Shown here piece by piece: positions 8,978-19,377 of a DNA stretch of 64,000 bases (position 1 is the stretch's first letter; the number at the start of each line of letters is the position of its first letter). The stretch is from assembly GCA_017626295.1 (NCBI GenBank), contig JAGAJB010000036.1, positions 62,001 to 126,000 of the forward strand, given 5' to 3'. The DNA comes from Clostridia bacterium (GTDB lineage: Bacteria; Bacillota; Clostridia; Oscillospirales; Acutalibacteraceae). The notes under the pieces were generated by a model that was given only the letters and a program-made list of their open reading frames with translations, made no database searches and was not told the origin of the DNA. The position numbers and the translations under genes were made by a program.

Positions 8978-10891
8978 ATGCAAAAAGAAAATAAAACTAA
9001 ACAAAATACACAGCAGAATAAAAAGAAAAGTTCTAAAACAGCAAAAAAGACCAAGAACACAAAACAGAATATTCAGTCCGAGAATAAAAAGTCAACTGAT
9101 ACCCGTAAAAAGAACGAAAAACAGTCTGCTAAACAGACCAAGCAAACAAAACAGACTAAGCAGACAAAGAAGAACAAAACATCACAAAACAATAAAAAAG
9201 GTTCACTTTATTCTCGCGTAACTCCCCCTGTTAAAACCGAGCCTGTAAAGATTTCGTTTTTAGGCGGTATTAACGAAGTGGGTAAGAATATGACTTGCTA
9301 CGAGTACGCAAAGTCAATGATTATTGTTGATTGCGGTCTTGCTTTCCCCGAATCAGACCAATTGGGTGTTGATTTTGTAATTCCCGACTTCACTTTTGTG
9401 GAGCGTAATGCAGACAAACTCAAAGGCGTTATTATAACCCACGGTCACGAGGACCATATAGGTGCACTTTGCTATCTTTTAAAGAAAGTTAAAGTACCTG
9501 TTTATGCAACTTTGCTTACAGCAGGTCTTATTCGCGGTAAACTTTCCGAGCATAAACTTGATTATGAAGTTGAAATAAACATTGTTAAAGCCGGGGACGA
9601 AGTCGCCTTAGGTGATTTTTCCGTTGAGTTTATTAAGGTTAATCACTCCATTCCCGATGCTGTTGCACTTGCTATAAAGAGTGAAGCAGGTACAATTGTT
9701 CAGACAGGCGACTTTAAAATAGACACAAGCCCCATTGACGGCGGAATTATTGATTTATCGAGATTTGCAGAACTGGGTAACGAGGGGGTTCTTTGCCTTC
9801 TTTCCGACTCTACAAACGCAGAACAACCCGGCTACTCACAAAGTGAAAGCAAGGTTGGTGAAACATTCCGCAACCTCTTTACACAGGCAGGGGACAGACG
9901 TATAATAATCGCCACATTTGCCTCGAATATTCACAGAGTTCAGCAGATTATTGATATTGCCGCACAAACAGGCAGAAAAGTTGCTCTTTCCGGCAGAAGT
10001 CTTGAAAACGTTGTTTCAATTGCTTCTGAATTAGGTTATGTCAATATCCCGGACGGTACACTTATCGGCATTGATGATATTAAAAAATATTCTGATGACA
10101 GACTTGTAATCGTTACAACAGGCAGTCAGGGTGAGCCTATGTCTGCACTTTCAAGAATGGCATCGGGAAATCATCGTAAAGTAAATATTGGTTTTAACGA
10201 TTGCGTTATTATTTCTGCAAGACCCATACCCGGTAATGAGAAAACAGTTTACCGTGTAATAAATGACTTGCTCAGATTAGGTGCAAGGGTTATTTACGAA
10301 AAAATGTATGATGTTCACGTTTCCGGTCACGCTTGCCAGGAAGAATTGAAAATTATGCTTTCGCTTGTTAAACCAAAGTACTTTATTCCTGTTCACGGTG
10401 AGCAGAAACACCTTCGTTATCACGCAAGAATTGCGGAAAGTATCGGCATTGACCATAATAATATTCTTATTGCCGATAACGGTTACGAAGTTTCTGTCAG
10501 CGAGCGTTCGATTACCGTTTCGGGAACTGTTGCCAACGGTAAGGTTTATGTTGACGGTTACGGCGTAGGCGACGTCGGTACCCGCGTTATGAAAGAACGT
10601 CTGCACTTAGGTCAGGACGGTATTATAATCATTGCTGCAACTATTGACGGTGCTTCGGGTGAACTTCTCTCAGGTCCTGAAGTGCTTTCAAAAGGCTTCG
10701 TTTATGTTAAAGAAGCGGAACTTCTTATGAAAGAAGCGGTTGCATTATCAATGCACGTTATCGACAGTTTTCCGCCTTACAGTTTCGATATAAACTCAAT
10801 GAATACAAAATTGAGGGATGAAATCTCTCGCCTTATGTACGAACGGACAAAGCGCAGTCCTATGATTTTGCCTGTTCTTATGCAGGTATAA
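8978..10891 (+). CDS. rnj: Ribonuclease J
   Basis: RNase J is the 5'-3' exo- and endoribonuclease that starts much mRNA decay and rRNA maturation in Firmicutes. The 637-residue protein has the beta-CASP MBL core from about residue 85: FLGGINEVGKNM, the zinc motif TGHEDH-like ITHGHEDHIG, LSDSTNAEQPG, and the C-terminal FIPVHGEQKHL and SGHACQEE blocks. Ahead of it is an unusual 80-residue tail of Lys, Gln, Thr and Asn with near-perfect KQT repeats encoded by a short tandem DNA repeat (about 9117-9180). Normal RNase J is about 555 residues, so the tail explains the extra length. AGGAG precedes the ATG. It is the first gene of a transcript with gdpP, rplI and dnaB. Confidence 0.92.
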   Translation: MQKENKTKQNTQQNKKKSSKTAKKTKNTKQNIQSENKKSTDTRKKNEKQSAKQTKQTKQTKQTKKNKTSQNNKKGSLYSRVTPPVKTEPVKISFLGGINEVGKNMTCYEYAKSMIIVDCGLAFPESDQLGVDFVIPDFTFVERNADKLKGVIITHGHEDHIGALCYLLKKVKVPVYATLLTAGLIRGKLSEHKLDYEVEINIVKAGDEVALGDFSVEFIKVNHSIPDAVALAIKSEAGTIVQTGDFKIDTSPIDGGIIDLSRFAELGNEGVLCLLSDSTNAEQPGYSQSESKVGETFRNLFTQAGDRRIIIATFASNIHRVQQIIDIAAQTGRKVALSGRSLENVVSIASELGYVNIPDGTLIGIDDIKKYSDDRLVIVTTGSQGEPMSALSRMASGNHRKVNIGFNDCVIISARPIPGNEKTVYRVINDLLRLGARVIYEKMYDVHVSGHACQEELKIMLSLVKPKYFIPVHGEQKHLRYHARIAESIGIDHNNILIADNGYEVSVSERSITVSGTVANGKVYVDGYGVGDVGTRVMKERLHLGQDGIIIIAATIDGASGELLSGPEVLSKGFVYVKEAELLMKEAVALSMHVIDSFPPYSFDINSMNTKLRDEISRLMYERTKRSPMILPVLMQV

Positions 10892-10903
10892 GGGAGGTAT
10901 AAA

Positions 10904-12859
10904 ATGAAGTTTAAAGAGTTTATATACCAAAATCCTTTAGGGCTAATTTCTGCTCTTATTCTCTTAATATTTTCTATATCAAGTTATTTTGTTGATTTCA
11001 AGATATTTGTTTCTTTCACCATTACATTCGGTTTGGTTCTTTTTATTGATATTATTTACTTTGTTTTCAATTTCAAAAACACAAAGAAGTATATTGAACA
11101 AATCAATAAATCGCTTACTGCGGATATGGCTGATGCAGTTTCAAACTTTCCGTTACCGGCTATTATTTCCGATAAACACGGCAATATTACCTGGTTTAAC
11201 AAACAGTTTGAAGAAGATGTTCTTGAGAGTTTTGAGATAAATAAACTTTCAATGAAAGATTTCTTTGATGATTTTTCCTTTACAAGACTTGCGGAAGAGC
11301 GCGTTTCCGATGCTCATTTTGCAGACAGGCAGTATACCGCTTTTTCAATGCCTTTAAGTAATTCCGCAATGTGCTTCTATCTTTTTGACGACACATATCT
11401 TAAAGATATTGCTAATGAATATCATTTTTCCCGACCTTTCGTTATGCTTATACTTGTTGATAACATTGAGCAACTTTCCCGCGGTCTTACTGACAGTAAA
11501 TTTGCACTTGTTTCAAGCGGTATAGAAAGCAGAGTAGAGGAGTGGCTGAAAGAGGAAGAAGTTATTCTAAAAAAAATCGGTAACGGTAATTTCCTTGTTA
11601 TCGGTGAAAAGAGGAATCTTGATAATCTTTCGGAAAATAAATTCTCGGTATTAAACGAAGTTCGTAATTATTCTTACAACGGAACCCCAGTCAATGCCAC
11701 TTTATCAATAGGTGTTGGAACGGGCGAAACATTCCGCGAATGTGAAAATAAAGCGCGAAAAGCACTTGATATGTCCTTAGGAAGAGGTGGTGACCAGGCG
11801 GCTGTTTATACAGAGAACGGTTACATATATTTCGGCGGTGTTTCCAACCGTTCAAACGATAATTCCCGTGTTTCACCAAGACAAACCGCGGCTAATATTT
11901 CAACCCTTTTAAAGCAGTACGGCAAAGTATTTGTTATGGGCCATAAATACTCTGATTATGACGCAATAGGTGCTGCAATGGGTATGCAGTATTTTGCTGA
12001 GGCAAACGGTTTAGAAGCGTACGTAGTTGTGGATTCCAAAACTACACTTTCTTCGGCACTTGTAAATCTTTCCCAGGAAAAAGGTTTTAAAGCCTTTATA
12101 ACGCCTTCAAAAGCCCTTGATTTATGTGATGACGATACTGTTGTTATTGTTGTTGATACTCATAGGCATATGCTTCTCGATTCCTCGGATTTATATGACC
12201 TTGCAGGCACTACTGTTGTAATTGACCACCACAGGCTTGCGGATGATTATATTGAAGATGCAGAGATTTTTTACAGTTCACCGTCACCGTCGTCCACTTG
12301 CGAAATGGTTGCGGAACTTATTGAGTATTCCACAATTCAGGAAAACTTACCGCCTGTTGTTGCAACAGCCTTGTTGTCGGGTATAGTTCTTGATACCAAA
12401 GATTATGTTTTAAGAACATCCCAACGTACTTTTGAGGCGGCAGGTTTTCTGCGGGATAACGGCGCTGATACTGTGGAAGTCAGAAAATTATTTTCTATTG
12501 ATGCAGATATGGCATCCTTAAAAAATGAAATTATTTCTGAAAGTAAAATTCACAACGGATTTATGGTCGGCAGTACTTTGAGTGATAACAAGAATTTAAG
12601 AATCGTTACTTCATCCGCTGCCGATGAAATGCTTAATATCGAAGGTGTTAAAGCATCGTTTGTTCTCTCTAAAATCGGTGTGGGTAAGATACAGATATCC
12701 GCCCGTTCTTTGGGCGAGGAAAACGTTCAGTTAATTATGGAAAAATTGGGCGGCGGCGGTCACAGTACCATGGCGGCGGCACAGATAAAAGGCGCCAATA
12801 TCGAACAGGCAAAACAAATGTTATTGGATGCCATTGATGAATATATCTTTAATAAATAA
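10904..12859 (+). CDS. gdpP: Cyclic-di-AMP phosphodiesterase GdpP (DHH/DHHA1)
   Basis: GdpP is the membrane-bound enzyme that degrades cyclic di-AMP to pApA and so affects cell wall and potassium control. A strong GGGAGG site precedes the ATG. The 651-residue protein shows two N-terminal membrane helices (about 10-60), a PAS-like region (about 80-160), a degenerate GGDEF-like domain (about 175-310), a DHH domain with MGHKYSDYDAIGAAMG and VIDHHRL, and a DHHA1 end with LGGGGHSTMAAA. Length and order match Bacillus GdpP (659 residues). Its position before rplI and dnaB is the usual Firmicutes arrangement. The catalytic DHH aspartates and histidines are intact. Confidence 0.92.
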   Translation: MKFKEFIYQNPLGLISALILLIFSISSYFVDFKIFVSFTITFGLVLFIDIIYFVFNFKNTKKYIEQINKSLTADMADAVSNFPLPAIISDKHGNITWFNKQFEEDVLESFEINKLSMKDFFDDFSFTRLAEERVSDAHFADRQYTAFSMPLSNSAMCFYLFDDTYLKDIANEYHFSRPFVMLILVDNIEQLSRGLTDSKFALVSSGIESRVEEWLKEEEVILKKIGNGNFLVIGEKRNLDNLSENKFSVLNEVRNYSYNGTPVNATLSIGVGTGETFRECENKARKALDMSLGRGGDQAAVYTENGYIYFGGVSNRSNDNSRVSPRQTAANISTLLKQYGKVFVMGHKYSDYDAIGAAMGMQYFAEANGLEAYVVVDSKTTLSSALVNLSQEKGFKAFITPSKALDLCDDDTVVIVVDTHRHMLLDSSDLYDLAGTTVVIDHHRLADDYIEDAEIFYSSPSPSSTCEMVAELIEYSTIQENLPPVVATALLSGIVLDTKDYVLRTSQRTFEAAGFLRDNGADTVEVRKLFSIDADMASLKNEIISESKIHNGFMVGSTLSDNKNLRIVTSSAADEMLNIEGVKASFVLSKIGVGKIQISARSLGEENVQLIMEKLGGGGHSTMAAAQIKGANIEQAKQMLLDAIDEYIFNK

Positions 12860-12882
12860 TCTTTCAAACGGAGGTATCATAA

Positions 12883-13326
12883 ATGGAAGTTTTATTAAAA
12901 AGTGATGTAAAAGGTTTAGGCAAAAAAGGTGAAAAGGTGAGCGTATCCGAAGGTTATGCCCGTAATTTCCTTTTCCCCAGAGGTCTTGCTGCAGAGATGA
13001 ATGCTCAGCTTATGTCTGAGTTAAAGAATAAACAGTCATCTGAAAAATTCAAAGCAGATGAGGAACTTAAGGCCGCAAAGGCTTTTGCTGAAAAAATCAG
13101 CGGTAAGACTGTTGTTATAAAAGCAAAAGGCGGTGCTAACGGTAAACTTTTCGGTTCTGTTACTGCAAAAGAAATTGCAACTCTCGTTTCAACTCAGTTT
13201 TCCGTTAAAGTTGATAAACGTAAAATCACGGTTGATGATATTAAAACATTCGGCACTTACAAGACACAGGTAAGGCTTCACCCTCAAGTTACTGCTGATT
13301 TTAAAGTACAGGTTGTTGAGGAATAA
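12883..13326 (+). CDS. rplI: 50S ribosomal protein L9
   Basis: The 147-residue protein has the L9 N-terminal rRNA-binding signature: [19 protein letters not shown] followed by [14 protein letters not shown] helical linker and the C-terminal domain ending in [16 protein letters not shown] follow. Length is normal (about 148). GGAGG lies before the ATG. It sits between gdpP and dnaB, a conserved order in Firmicutes. Confidence 0.97.
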   Translation: MEVLLKSDVKGLGKKGEKVSVSEGYARNFLFPRGLAAEMNAQLMSELKNKQSSEKFKADEELKAAKAFAEKISGKTVVIKAKGGANGKLFGSVTAKEIATLVSTQFSVKVDKRKITVDDIKTFGTYKTQVRLHPQVTADFKVQVVEE

Positions 13327-13352
13327 AATTTCATTCTGAAAGGGATGTGGAT

Positions 13353-14720
13353 ATGGCTGAAAATACCGGTCTGCCGACTTTTGACAGCATAAATCTTCCA
13401 TACAGTATGGAAACTGAACAGGCTGTTATAGGTTCGGTTTTAATAAACCCTGAATGTGTAAGTGTCGTTCTTTCTCATATAAAGCCCGACTATTTCTATA
13501 TGCCTCAGCATAAGGCGATTATGGAAGCTATTGTTATTCTTGATACACTCGGTTCAAGAATTGACGCTTTAACCATTCTTGATAAATTAAGTTCTAACGG
13601 TTCTTTTGATATGGATACGGGAAAGAATTATCTTTTCCAACTCGCTCAAATTGTACCGTCTGCAGCCAACGTTGAAAATTACTGCAAAATAGTAAAAGAA
13701 AAATATTTCCTTCGTTCTTTAATCACTATTTCCAAAGAAACTATTGATTCTGCAATGGACGGCGGTGCAGAGGCTGATAAAATTCTTGACGCCGCAGAAC
13801 AGAAAATTTACGATATAAGAAAAGGTAAAACAACAGGCTCTCTCCAAAGGCTCAGCGATGTTATTTCTGCGGAAGTTTATCCTAACCTTGTTAAAATTTC
13901 TTCAGAAAATGCAGAAGAGTTCAAAGGTATTCCTATGGGCTTTTCTAAGATTGATGAAATTACATCGGGTCTTAACCGTTCCGACCTTATTCTTATAGGT
14001 GCTCGTCCTGCTATGGGTAAAACAAGTTTTGCACTCAATATTGCAAGAAACGTTTCCCTTGCAGGTAAGAAAGTAATTTTCTTCTCTTTGGAGATGTCTA
14101 ATGAACAGTTGGCGGCACGTGTGCTCTCCACTGAGGCTCGTGTTGAGTCAAACAAACTTCGTTCGGGTGATATTTCTTCTGAAGAATGGGTGCGCCTTGC
14201 AGAAGCAACGGACAGGCTCACGAAATGTAATCTTTATTTTGACGATACTGCATCAATTACTGTTCCTGAGATAAAGTCGAAAATCAAGCGCGCAAAAGAC
14301 GTTGATTGCATTATTATTGACTATCTCGGTCTTATGGAGTCTGCAAAAAAGAAAGAAAACCGTGTTCAGGAAGTTACTGAAATTACACGAAGCCTTAAAA
14401 TGCTGGCTAAAGATTTAAAAATTCCTGTTGTTGTTTGCGCACAGTTGTCGCGTGGTCCCGAGAAGAACGGTAAATCTTCAAACAGACCTATGCTTTCTGA
14501 CCTTCGTGACTCAGGTTCTATTGAGCAGGACGCAGACATTGTTATGATGCTCTACCGTGAGGGTTATTATAAAAACAGCGCGCAAAATGCTGATGAAATT
14601 GATATGACCCAGGCAGACGTTGATATTGCTAAAAACAGACACGGTCCCACAGATAGAGTTAAACTTCATTGGGATGCACAGTACACACTTTTCTCAACAT
14701 TGGAGTATAGAGATGAATAA
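13353..14720 (+). CDS. dnaB: Replicative DNA helicase DnaB (DnaC of Bacillus)
   Basis: The hexameric helicase unwinds DNA at the replication fork. The ATG at 13353 is preferred over GTG 13347, which would lie too close to the GAAAGGGA ribosome binding site. The 455-residue protein has the N-terminal primase-interacting domain (PYSMETEQAVIGS from about residue 15) and a RecA-type motor with Walker A ARPAMGKTSFAL, Walker B-like IIIDYLGLM, and SDLRDSGSIEQDADIV near the end. Length is normal. Its last 8 bases overlap the start of tilS. No intein is present. Confidence 0.96.
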   Translation: MAENTGLPTFDSINLPYSMETEQAVIGSVLINPECVSVVLSHIKPDYFYMPQHKAIMEAIVILDTLGSRIDALTILDKLSSNGSFDMDTGKNYLFQLAQIVPSAANVENYCKIVKEKYFLRSLITISKETIDSAMDGGAEADKILDAAEQKIYDIRKGKTTGSLQRLSDVISAEVYPNLVKISSENAEEFKGIPMGFSKIDEITSGLNRSDLILIGARPAMGKTSFALNIARNVSLAGKKVIFFSLEMSNEQLAARVLSTEARVESNKLRSGDISSEEWVRLAEATDRLTKCNLYFDDTASITVPEIKSKIKRAKDVDCIIIDYLGLMESAKKKENRVQEVTEITRSLKMLAKDLKIPVVVCAQLSRGPEKNGKSSNRPMLSDLRDSGSIEQDADIVMMLYREGYYKNSAQNADEIDMTQADVDIAKNRHGPTDRVKLHWDAQYTLFSTLEYRDE

Positions 14721-16083
14721 TTTTTCTCTGACGGTTAAAGATAAGGTTTTATCTGCTTTAAAGGAATATTCAATGCTTGAAAACACCGAAAAGATAGTTG
14801 TTGGATTTTCCGGAGGGGCAGATTCCCTTTGTCTTTTACATCTGCTTAACTGTTTGAAAAATGAATTGAGTATTAAGGTAATTGCTGCCCATATTAACCA
14901 CGGTATAAGAGGGGCAGAGGCTCAGAGAGATGCGGATTTTGCAAAAGATTTTTGCAATAAGAATGGTATTGATTTCAAATTTCTTACAGCAGATTGTGTT
15001 AACGAAGCGAAAGAAACAGGCGAAACTTTGGAAGAGTGCGGAAGAAGAATCAGATACGACTTTTTTAACTCTTTGTGTGGTGAAAAATGTAAAATTGCTA
15101 CTGCACATAATTGTAATGATAATGCAGAAACTGTTATTTTCAACGTCATTCGCGGTTCTTCATTTAATGGTGCTTGCGGTATTCCGCCTGTGAGAGATAA
15201 TATTATAAGACCGCTTATTTATTGTACCCGTAGTGAAATTGAGGGTTACTGTAAAGAAAACTGTCTTGAATATGTAACAGACAGCACAAACTTATCAGAT
15301 GATTATACAAGAAACAAGATAAGGCACCTTATTTTGCCCGTTATGGAAGAAATAAATTCGGGTGCTGTAAATAATATATCTACATTCAGTACTTCTGCGA
15401 AAGAGGTAACTTCTTTTGTTACAAAGGAGGCTGAAAATGCCTTAAATGCGGCTGAAAAGCGTGAAGGTGTATATGATGTATCTTGTCTTTTAACTCTTGA
15501 TAAAGCGGTGTTAAAACAGGCTGTCGTGCTTGCGTTTAACAGATTTTCCGAAAGAAGTCTTGACAGTAAAAAAATCGACGCTATATATAATTTGCTGTTT
15601 CAAAAAGGCAGAATTCAGTTGTTCGGAGATATATATGCAGAAGTTGTAAAAAATAATTTTCGTTTTTTTATAATGTATACAAACGAAAAAGCAACAGAAA
15701 AAATCATTGATTGCATACCTTTTGAGTACAGAAACGGTACTTATAATATAAAAATATCTCAATACACAAATAATTCAAAAAAAATTAATAAATTGGTATT
15801 GGATAATCTTATAGACTGTGATAAAATTGTTGGGAAAATTTTTTTAAGGACCCGCCGTGAAGGTGATAAATTCACTTTTCCGAGGCGTAAGGTTACAAAG
15901 TCCTTAAAGAAACTTTTTAATGAACTTAATATACCTGTTGAAAATCGCAGTTCATTACCTGTTTTGTGCGATGATTCGGGTGTTGTATGGATATATTCTG
16001 TCGGTGTTGATGCAAGATGCTCCGTTGATACCGATTCAAGTAATATTATTTTTGTAAGGGGAGAAGATAATGATAGGCAATGA
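14713..16083 (+). CDS. tilS: tRNA(Ile)-lysidine synthetase
   Basis: TilS converts C34 of tRNA(Ile2) to lysidine so that AUA is read as isoleucine. The ATG at 14713, preceded by GGAG at 14702-14705 inside dnaB, gives 456 residues. The PP-loop [16 protein letters not shown] lies near residue 30, [10 protein letters not shown] and [11 protein letters not shown] follow, and the C-terminal TilS substrate domain ends with [22 protein letters not shown]. It overlaps dnaB by 8 bases and hpt by 14, so translation is coupled. The tilS-hpt-ftsH order is conserved in Firmicutes. Confidence 0.95.
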   Translation: MNNFSLTVKDKVLSALKEYSMLENTEKIVVGFSGGADSLCLLHLLNCLKNELSIKVIAAHINHGIRGAEAQRDADFAKDFCNKNGIDFKFLTADCVNEAKETGETLEECGRRIRYDFFNSLCGEKCKIATAHNCNDNAETVIFNVIRGSSFNGACGIPPVRDNIIRPLIYCTRSEIEGYCKENCLEYVTDSTNLSDDYTRNKIRHLILPVMEEINSGAVNNISTFSTSAKEVTSFVTKEAENALNAAEKREGVYDVSCLLTLDKAVLKQAVVLAFNRFSERSLDSKKIDAIYNLLFQKGRIQLFGDIYAEVVKNNFRFFIMYTNEKATEKIIDCIPFEYRNGTYNIKISQYTNNSKKINKLVLDNLIDCDKIVGKIFLRTRREGDKFTFPRRKVTKSLKKLFNELNIPVENRSSLPVLCDDSGVVWIYSVGVDARCSVDTDSSNIIFVRGEDNDRQ

Positions 16084-16624
16084 TATGCTCAAGGATATTG
16101 ACCGTATTTTGATTTCTGAAGAAGAACTTTCAAAAATTGTTAAGGAACTCGGTGCAAAAATAACTGAGGATTATAAAGATAAAAACTTACTTCTCGTAAG
16201 TATCCTTAAAGGTTCCGTAACTTTTATGGCTGACCTTATGCGCGAAATCAATATTCCTTGTAATATAGATTTTATGGCTGTTTCAAGTTACGGTTCGGGT
16301 ACAAAATCTTCAGGTGTTGTTAAGATTATTAAGGACCTTGATTCTTCTATTGAGGGTAAAGATTTACTTATTGTCGAAGATATTCTTGATAGCGGCAGAA
16401 CTTTAAATTATATTAAAGAAATTCTGCTTGCACGTAACCCTAAAAGCATAAGAATCTGCACTCTTTTCGATAAACCCGAAAGACGTGACGTAGATTTATA
16501 TGCTGATTATATCGGCTCTAAAGTGCCTAATGAATTTATTGTCGGTTACGGTCTTGATTACAACGAATATTACAGAAATCTTCCGTATATAGGTGTATTA
16601 AAGGAATCTGTTTATTCTGAATAA
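16070..16624 (+). CDS. hpt: Hypoxanthine phosphoribosyltransferase
   Basis: This purine salvage enzyme makes IMP and GMP from hypoxanthine and guanine with PRPP. The 184-residue protein carries the PRPP loop [14 protein letters not shown], the early [14 protein letters not shown] segment, and [20 protein letters not shown] at the end, all diagnostic. The ATG at 16070 is served by AGGGGAGAAG at 16057-16066 within tilS; a second ATG at 16085 is possible. It lies between tilS and ftsH, as in Bacillus. Confidence 0.95.
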   Translation: MIGNDMLKDIDRILISEEELSKIVKELGAKITEDYKDKNLLLVSILKGSVTFMADLMREINIPCNIDFMAVSSYGSGTKSSGVVKIIKDLDSSIEGKDLLIVEDILDSGRTLNYIKEILLARNPKSIRICTLFDKPERRDVDLYADYIGSKVPNEFIVGYGLDYNEYYRNLPYIGVLKESVYSE

Positions 16625-16645
16625 GAATAAATTATCATATAAAGT

Positions 16646-16661
16646 GAGGTGAGCTGTTATA
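16646..16661 (+). promoter_or_regulatory. Ribosome binding site and apparent AUA start codon of ftsH
   Basis: GAGGTGAG at 16646-16653 is a good Shine-Dalgarno sequence. Five bases later, in frame with ftsH, is ATA at 16659-16661, exactly where an ATG is expected. A stop codon lies in frame at 16650-16652, and no ATG, GTG or TTG occurs in frame before 16716. Confidence 0.6.
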
Positions 16662-18656
16662 AAAGGCAGCGAAAAAATTAAGTCATTTTTACCGTATATT
16701 GCAATTCCGCTTATAATGGTGTTATTTATTGCATTTTATACATCAGATACTCCCAAAAAGTCAAAACTCGAGTATTATCAAGTGGTTGAATATTTTGACA
16801 GCGGTAAAGTAACAGAGTATGAATTGAATATAGGAACAGGTGCTCTTGATTTTACATTGAGTGACGGTAAATCAACAAAATATACCGTTCCTAACGTTAA
16901 TTTGTTTATTGATGATATTCACGATACGGTTATTAACTATAACCGTGAAAATCCCGATAAACCTATTAAGTATAACTATGTTTCCGGTACGTCGTATTCA
17001 TTCTGGCTTCAACTTGTACCGGTGATAATTTGTGTTATTCTCGCCGCTGTATTCGGTTATATCTTCATAAAGAGGATGAATAACACAATTACTTCCGAAA
17101 ATAACCGTGCTATGAGTTTCGGTAAAGCGAGGGTTAAATTCGGTAAAGACGAAAAACGTAAGACAACTTTCAGGGAAGTTGCAGGTGCTGACGAGGAAAA
17201 AGAGGAACTTCAAGAAATTGTTGAGTTCTTGAAAGACCCACAAAAGTTTACTGAACTCGGTGCAAGAATTCCTAAAGGCGTTCTTTTAGTTGGCCCTCCC
17301 GGTACAGGTAAAACCTTGCTTGCCCGTGCAGTTGCAGGCGAGGCAGACGTTCCTTTCTTCTCCATTTCCGGTTCTGACTTCGTTGAAATGTATGTAGGTG
17401 TCGGTGCTTCCCGTGTTCGTGACCTTTTTGACCAGGCTAAAAAGAGTAGTCCTGCTATCATTTTCATTGATGAAATTGATGCGGTGGGTCGTCACCGTGG
17501 TGCAGGTATGGGCGGCGGTCACGATGAACGCGAACAGACACTTAACCAATTACTTGTTGAAATGGACGGTTTCGGTAATAACGAAGGTATCATTATAATT
17601 GCCGCAACTAACCGCCCTGATATTCTTGACCCTGCATTGCTTCGTCCCGGTCGTTTCGACAGACAGGTTACTGTCGGCAGACCTGACTTTAAAGGCAGAG
17701 AAGAAATTTTGAGAGTTCACGCTAAAAACAAACCTCTCGGTCCCGATGTTGACCTTAAAACAGTTGCTCACGGTACTGTTGGTTTTGTAGGCGCAGACCT
17801 TGAAAATCTTCTTAATGAGGCTGCTCTTCTTGCTGCAAAACGCAACAAAAAGGCAATTACTATGACTGAAATTGATGAAGCAACCATTAAAGTCGAAGTG
17901 GGTGCTGAGAAAAAGTCAAGAAAGTATACAGAAAAAGACAAAAAGATTACTGCTTATCACGAGGCAGGTCACGCAGTTTCCGCATATTATCTTGAAAATT
18001 GTGAGCCTGTTTATGAGATTTCGATTATCCCGAGAGGTATGGCAGGCGGTTACACCTTATACCGTCAGGATGAAGATTCAAGTCATCTTCTTAAATCTGC
18101 TATGCTCGACAGAATTATATCTGCAATGGGTGGCAGAGTTGCTGAACAAATTACTTTCGGTGATATTTCAACAGGTGCTTCGCAGGATATTGCACAGTCA
18201 TCGGAAATCGCTCGTTCTATGGTTACCAAATATGGTATGAGTGAAAAGTTAGGTCCTGTTCTCTACGGTAAAGATAATGATGAAGTATTTCTCGGAATGG
18301 ATTATTCAACCACTAAGAACTATTCCGATGCATACGCTAACATTATTGACGACGAAGTAAAGAGGATTTTAAGCGAATGCTACAGTAAATGCGAGGAACT
18401 TCTTACAGTTCATAATGATAAACTTACCCTTATTGCAGAAACACTTATAAAACAGGAGAAAATCGATAAGGATCTGTTTATTAAACTTATGGATGAAAAT
18501 TATGATCCTGATACGGTTGAAGATGTTTCCGAAGAGAAAGTTGAAATAACCGAAGAAAATGAAATTGTTTCTGAAGACGTTATTTCGGAAGAAACTACTG
18601 TTGTTGAAGAAACCGAGGCAGTTAGTGACGAAGTTTCAGAAGAAACTCAAGAATAA
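16659..18656 (+). CDS. ftsH: ATP-dependent zinc metalloprotease FtsH
   Basis: FtsH is the membrane-anchored hexameric AAA+ protease that clears misassembled membrane and regulatory proteins. The first in-frame ATG (16716) would cut off half of the N-terminal helix, so the start is placed at ATA 16659, giving 665 residues. There are two membrane helices (about 7-27 and 107-127), Walker A GPPGTGKT at 212-219, Walker [12 protein letters not shown], the SRH segment [19 protein letters not shown] and the protease motif HEAGH at 434-438. The last 50 residues are a very acidic Glu/Val/Ser tail of no recognised fold. A strong terminator follows the stop. Confidence 0.93.
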   Translation: MKGSEKIKSFLPYIAIPLIMVLFIAFYTSDTPKKSKLEYYQVVEYFDSGKVTEYELNIGTGALDFTLSDGKSTKYTVPNVNLFIDDIHDTVINYNRENPDKPIKYNYVSGTSYSFWLQLVPVIICVILAAVFGYIFIKRMNNTITSENNRAMSFGKARVKFGKDEKRKTTFREVAGADEEKEELQEIVEFLKDPQKFTELGARIPKGVLLVGPPGTGKTLLARAVAGEADVPFFSISGSDFVEMYVGVGASRVRDLFDQAKKSSPAIIFIDEIDAVGRHRGAGMGGGHDEREQTLNQLLVEMDGFGNNEGIIIIAATNRPDILDPALLRPGRFDRQVTVGRPDFKGREEILRVHAKNKPLGPDVDLKTVAHGTVGFVGADLENLLNEAALLAAKRNKKAITMTEIDEATIKVEVGAEKKSRKYTEKDKKITAYHEAGHAVSAYYLENCEPVYEISIIPRGMAGGYTLYRQDEDSSHLLKSAMLDRIISAMGGRVAEQITFGDISTGASQDIAQSSEIARSMVTKYGMSEKLGPVLYGKDNDEVFLGMDYSTTKNYSDAYANIIDDEVKRILSECYSKCEELLTVHNDKLTLIAETLIKQEKIDKDLFIKLMDENYDPDTVEDVSEEKVEITEENEIVSEDVISEETTVVEETEAVSDEVSEETQE

Positions 18657-18660
18657 AATT

Positions 18661-18700
18661 AAACTCCGTAACAGAAACAAAAATCTGTTACGGAGTTTTT
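18661..18700. terminator. Bidirectional terminator between ftsH and the HAD gene
   Basis: AAACTCCGTAACAGA at 18661-18675 pairs with TCTGTTACGGAGTTT at 18684-18698 around an 8-base loop. T runs on both strands suit the two convergent genes. Confidence 0.9.
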
Positions 18701-18701
18701 A

Positions 18702-19376
18702 CTATTCAAAATATTTATATATTTCCGAATAGTCATTTATGTAGCATTTACATAAATTCTTTACTGTCTCGGGATCTGCTTTCTCGGAAACATCGCTGAT
18801 ACCAACTATGTTGTAACCTGCTTTGTTGGCGGTTTCAATTGCATATAAAGCATCTTCAAAAACAAAAGTATTCTCTTTGTTTGTTCCGAGATGTTCTAGC
18901 GATTTATCGTATATTACCGCGGTGTCTTTTCCTGCACCGACACTTGAACAAGTGAAAATTTCTGAGAAATACTCCCGTATGCCGTTTCTTTCAAGCGCCT
19001 TTTCAACTAAGTGTTTGTCTGTGGCGGTCGCAACGCACATTTTAACGTTTTTGTTTTTAAGGTATTCTAAAAATTCTTTTACACCGTCTTTAAGTACAAC
19101 TTCTTTAAAATAGAAATCGTGAACAAGTGCATTTATGCTGTTAACAATATCCATAACAGTTTTCTCGGGAGCGTAATTTTTAATATAAAATTCTGCGGCT
19201 TGAACAAGACTCAGTTTTATAAATTCATCTTCCGCACCGGGCGGGGGAGTAATACCCTCGTTTTTTAAAAATTTAAGACCGATGTCACTCCAGATATACA
19301 TTGAATCGAGTAACGTGCCGTCAAGGTCGAATATTGCACCTTCAATATTTTTTAAAACCTTTTCTTCACTAATCAT
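18702..19376 (-). CDS. HAD-superfamily phosphatase (beta-phosphoglucomutase-like)
   Basis: The start at 19376 has GGAGG five bases ahead of it; an ORF extension begins with TTG inside that site and is rejected. The 224-residue protein has HAD motif I in AIFDLDGTLLDSM, motif II as CVATATDKH, and motif IV in FVFEDALYAIETANKAGY, with a helical cap of the PGM type between. It probably dephosphorylates a small sugar or nucleotide-like phosphate; the substrate cannot be told. It is the last gene of the thiN operon, and its ribosome binding site lies inside the end of thiN. Confidence 0.8.
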   Translation of the reverse strand: MISEEKVLKNIEGAIFDLDGTLLDSMYIWSDIGLKFLKNEGITPPPGAEDEFIKLSLVQAAEFYIKNYAPEKTVMDIVNSINALVHDFYFKEVVLKDGVKEFLEYLKNKNVKMCVATATDKHLVEKALERNGIREYFSEIFTCSSVGAGKDTAVIYDKSLEHLGTNKENTFVFEDALYAIETANKAGYNIVGISDVSEKADPETVKNLCKCYINDYSEIYKYFE

Positions 19377-19377
19377 A

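Noticed and set aside
17210-17549. Open frames on the minus strand inside ftsH
   Set aside because: They are shadows of the highly conserved AAA+ coding sequence and lack start signals.
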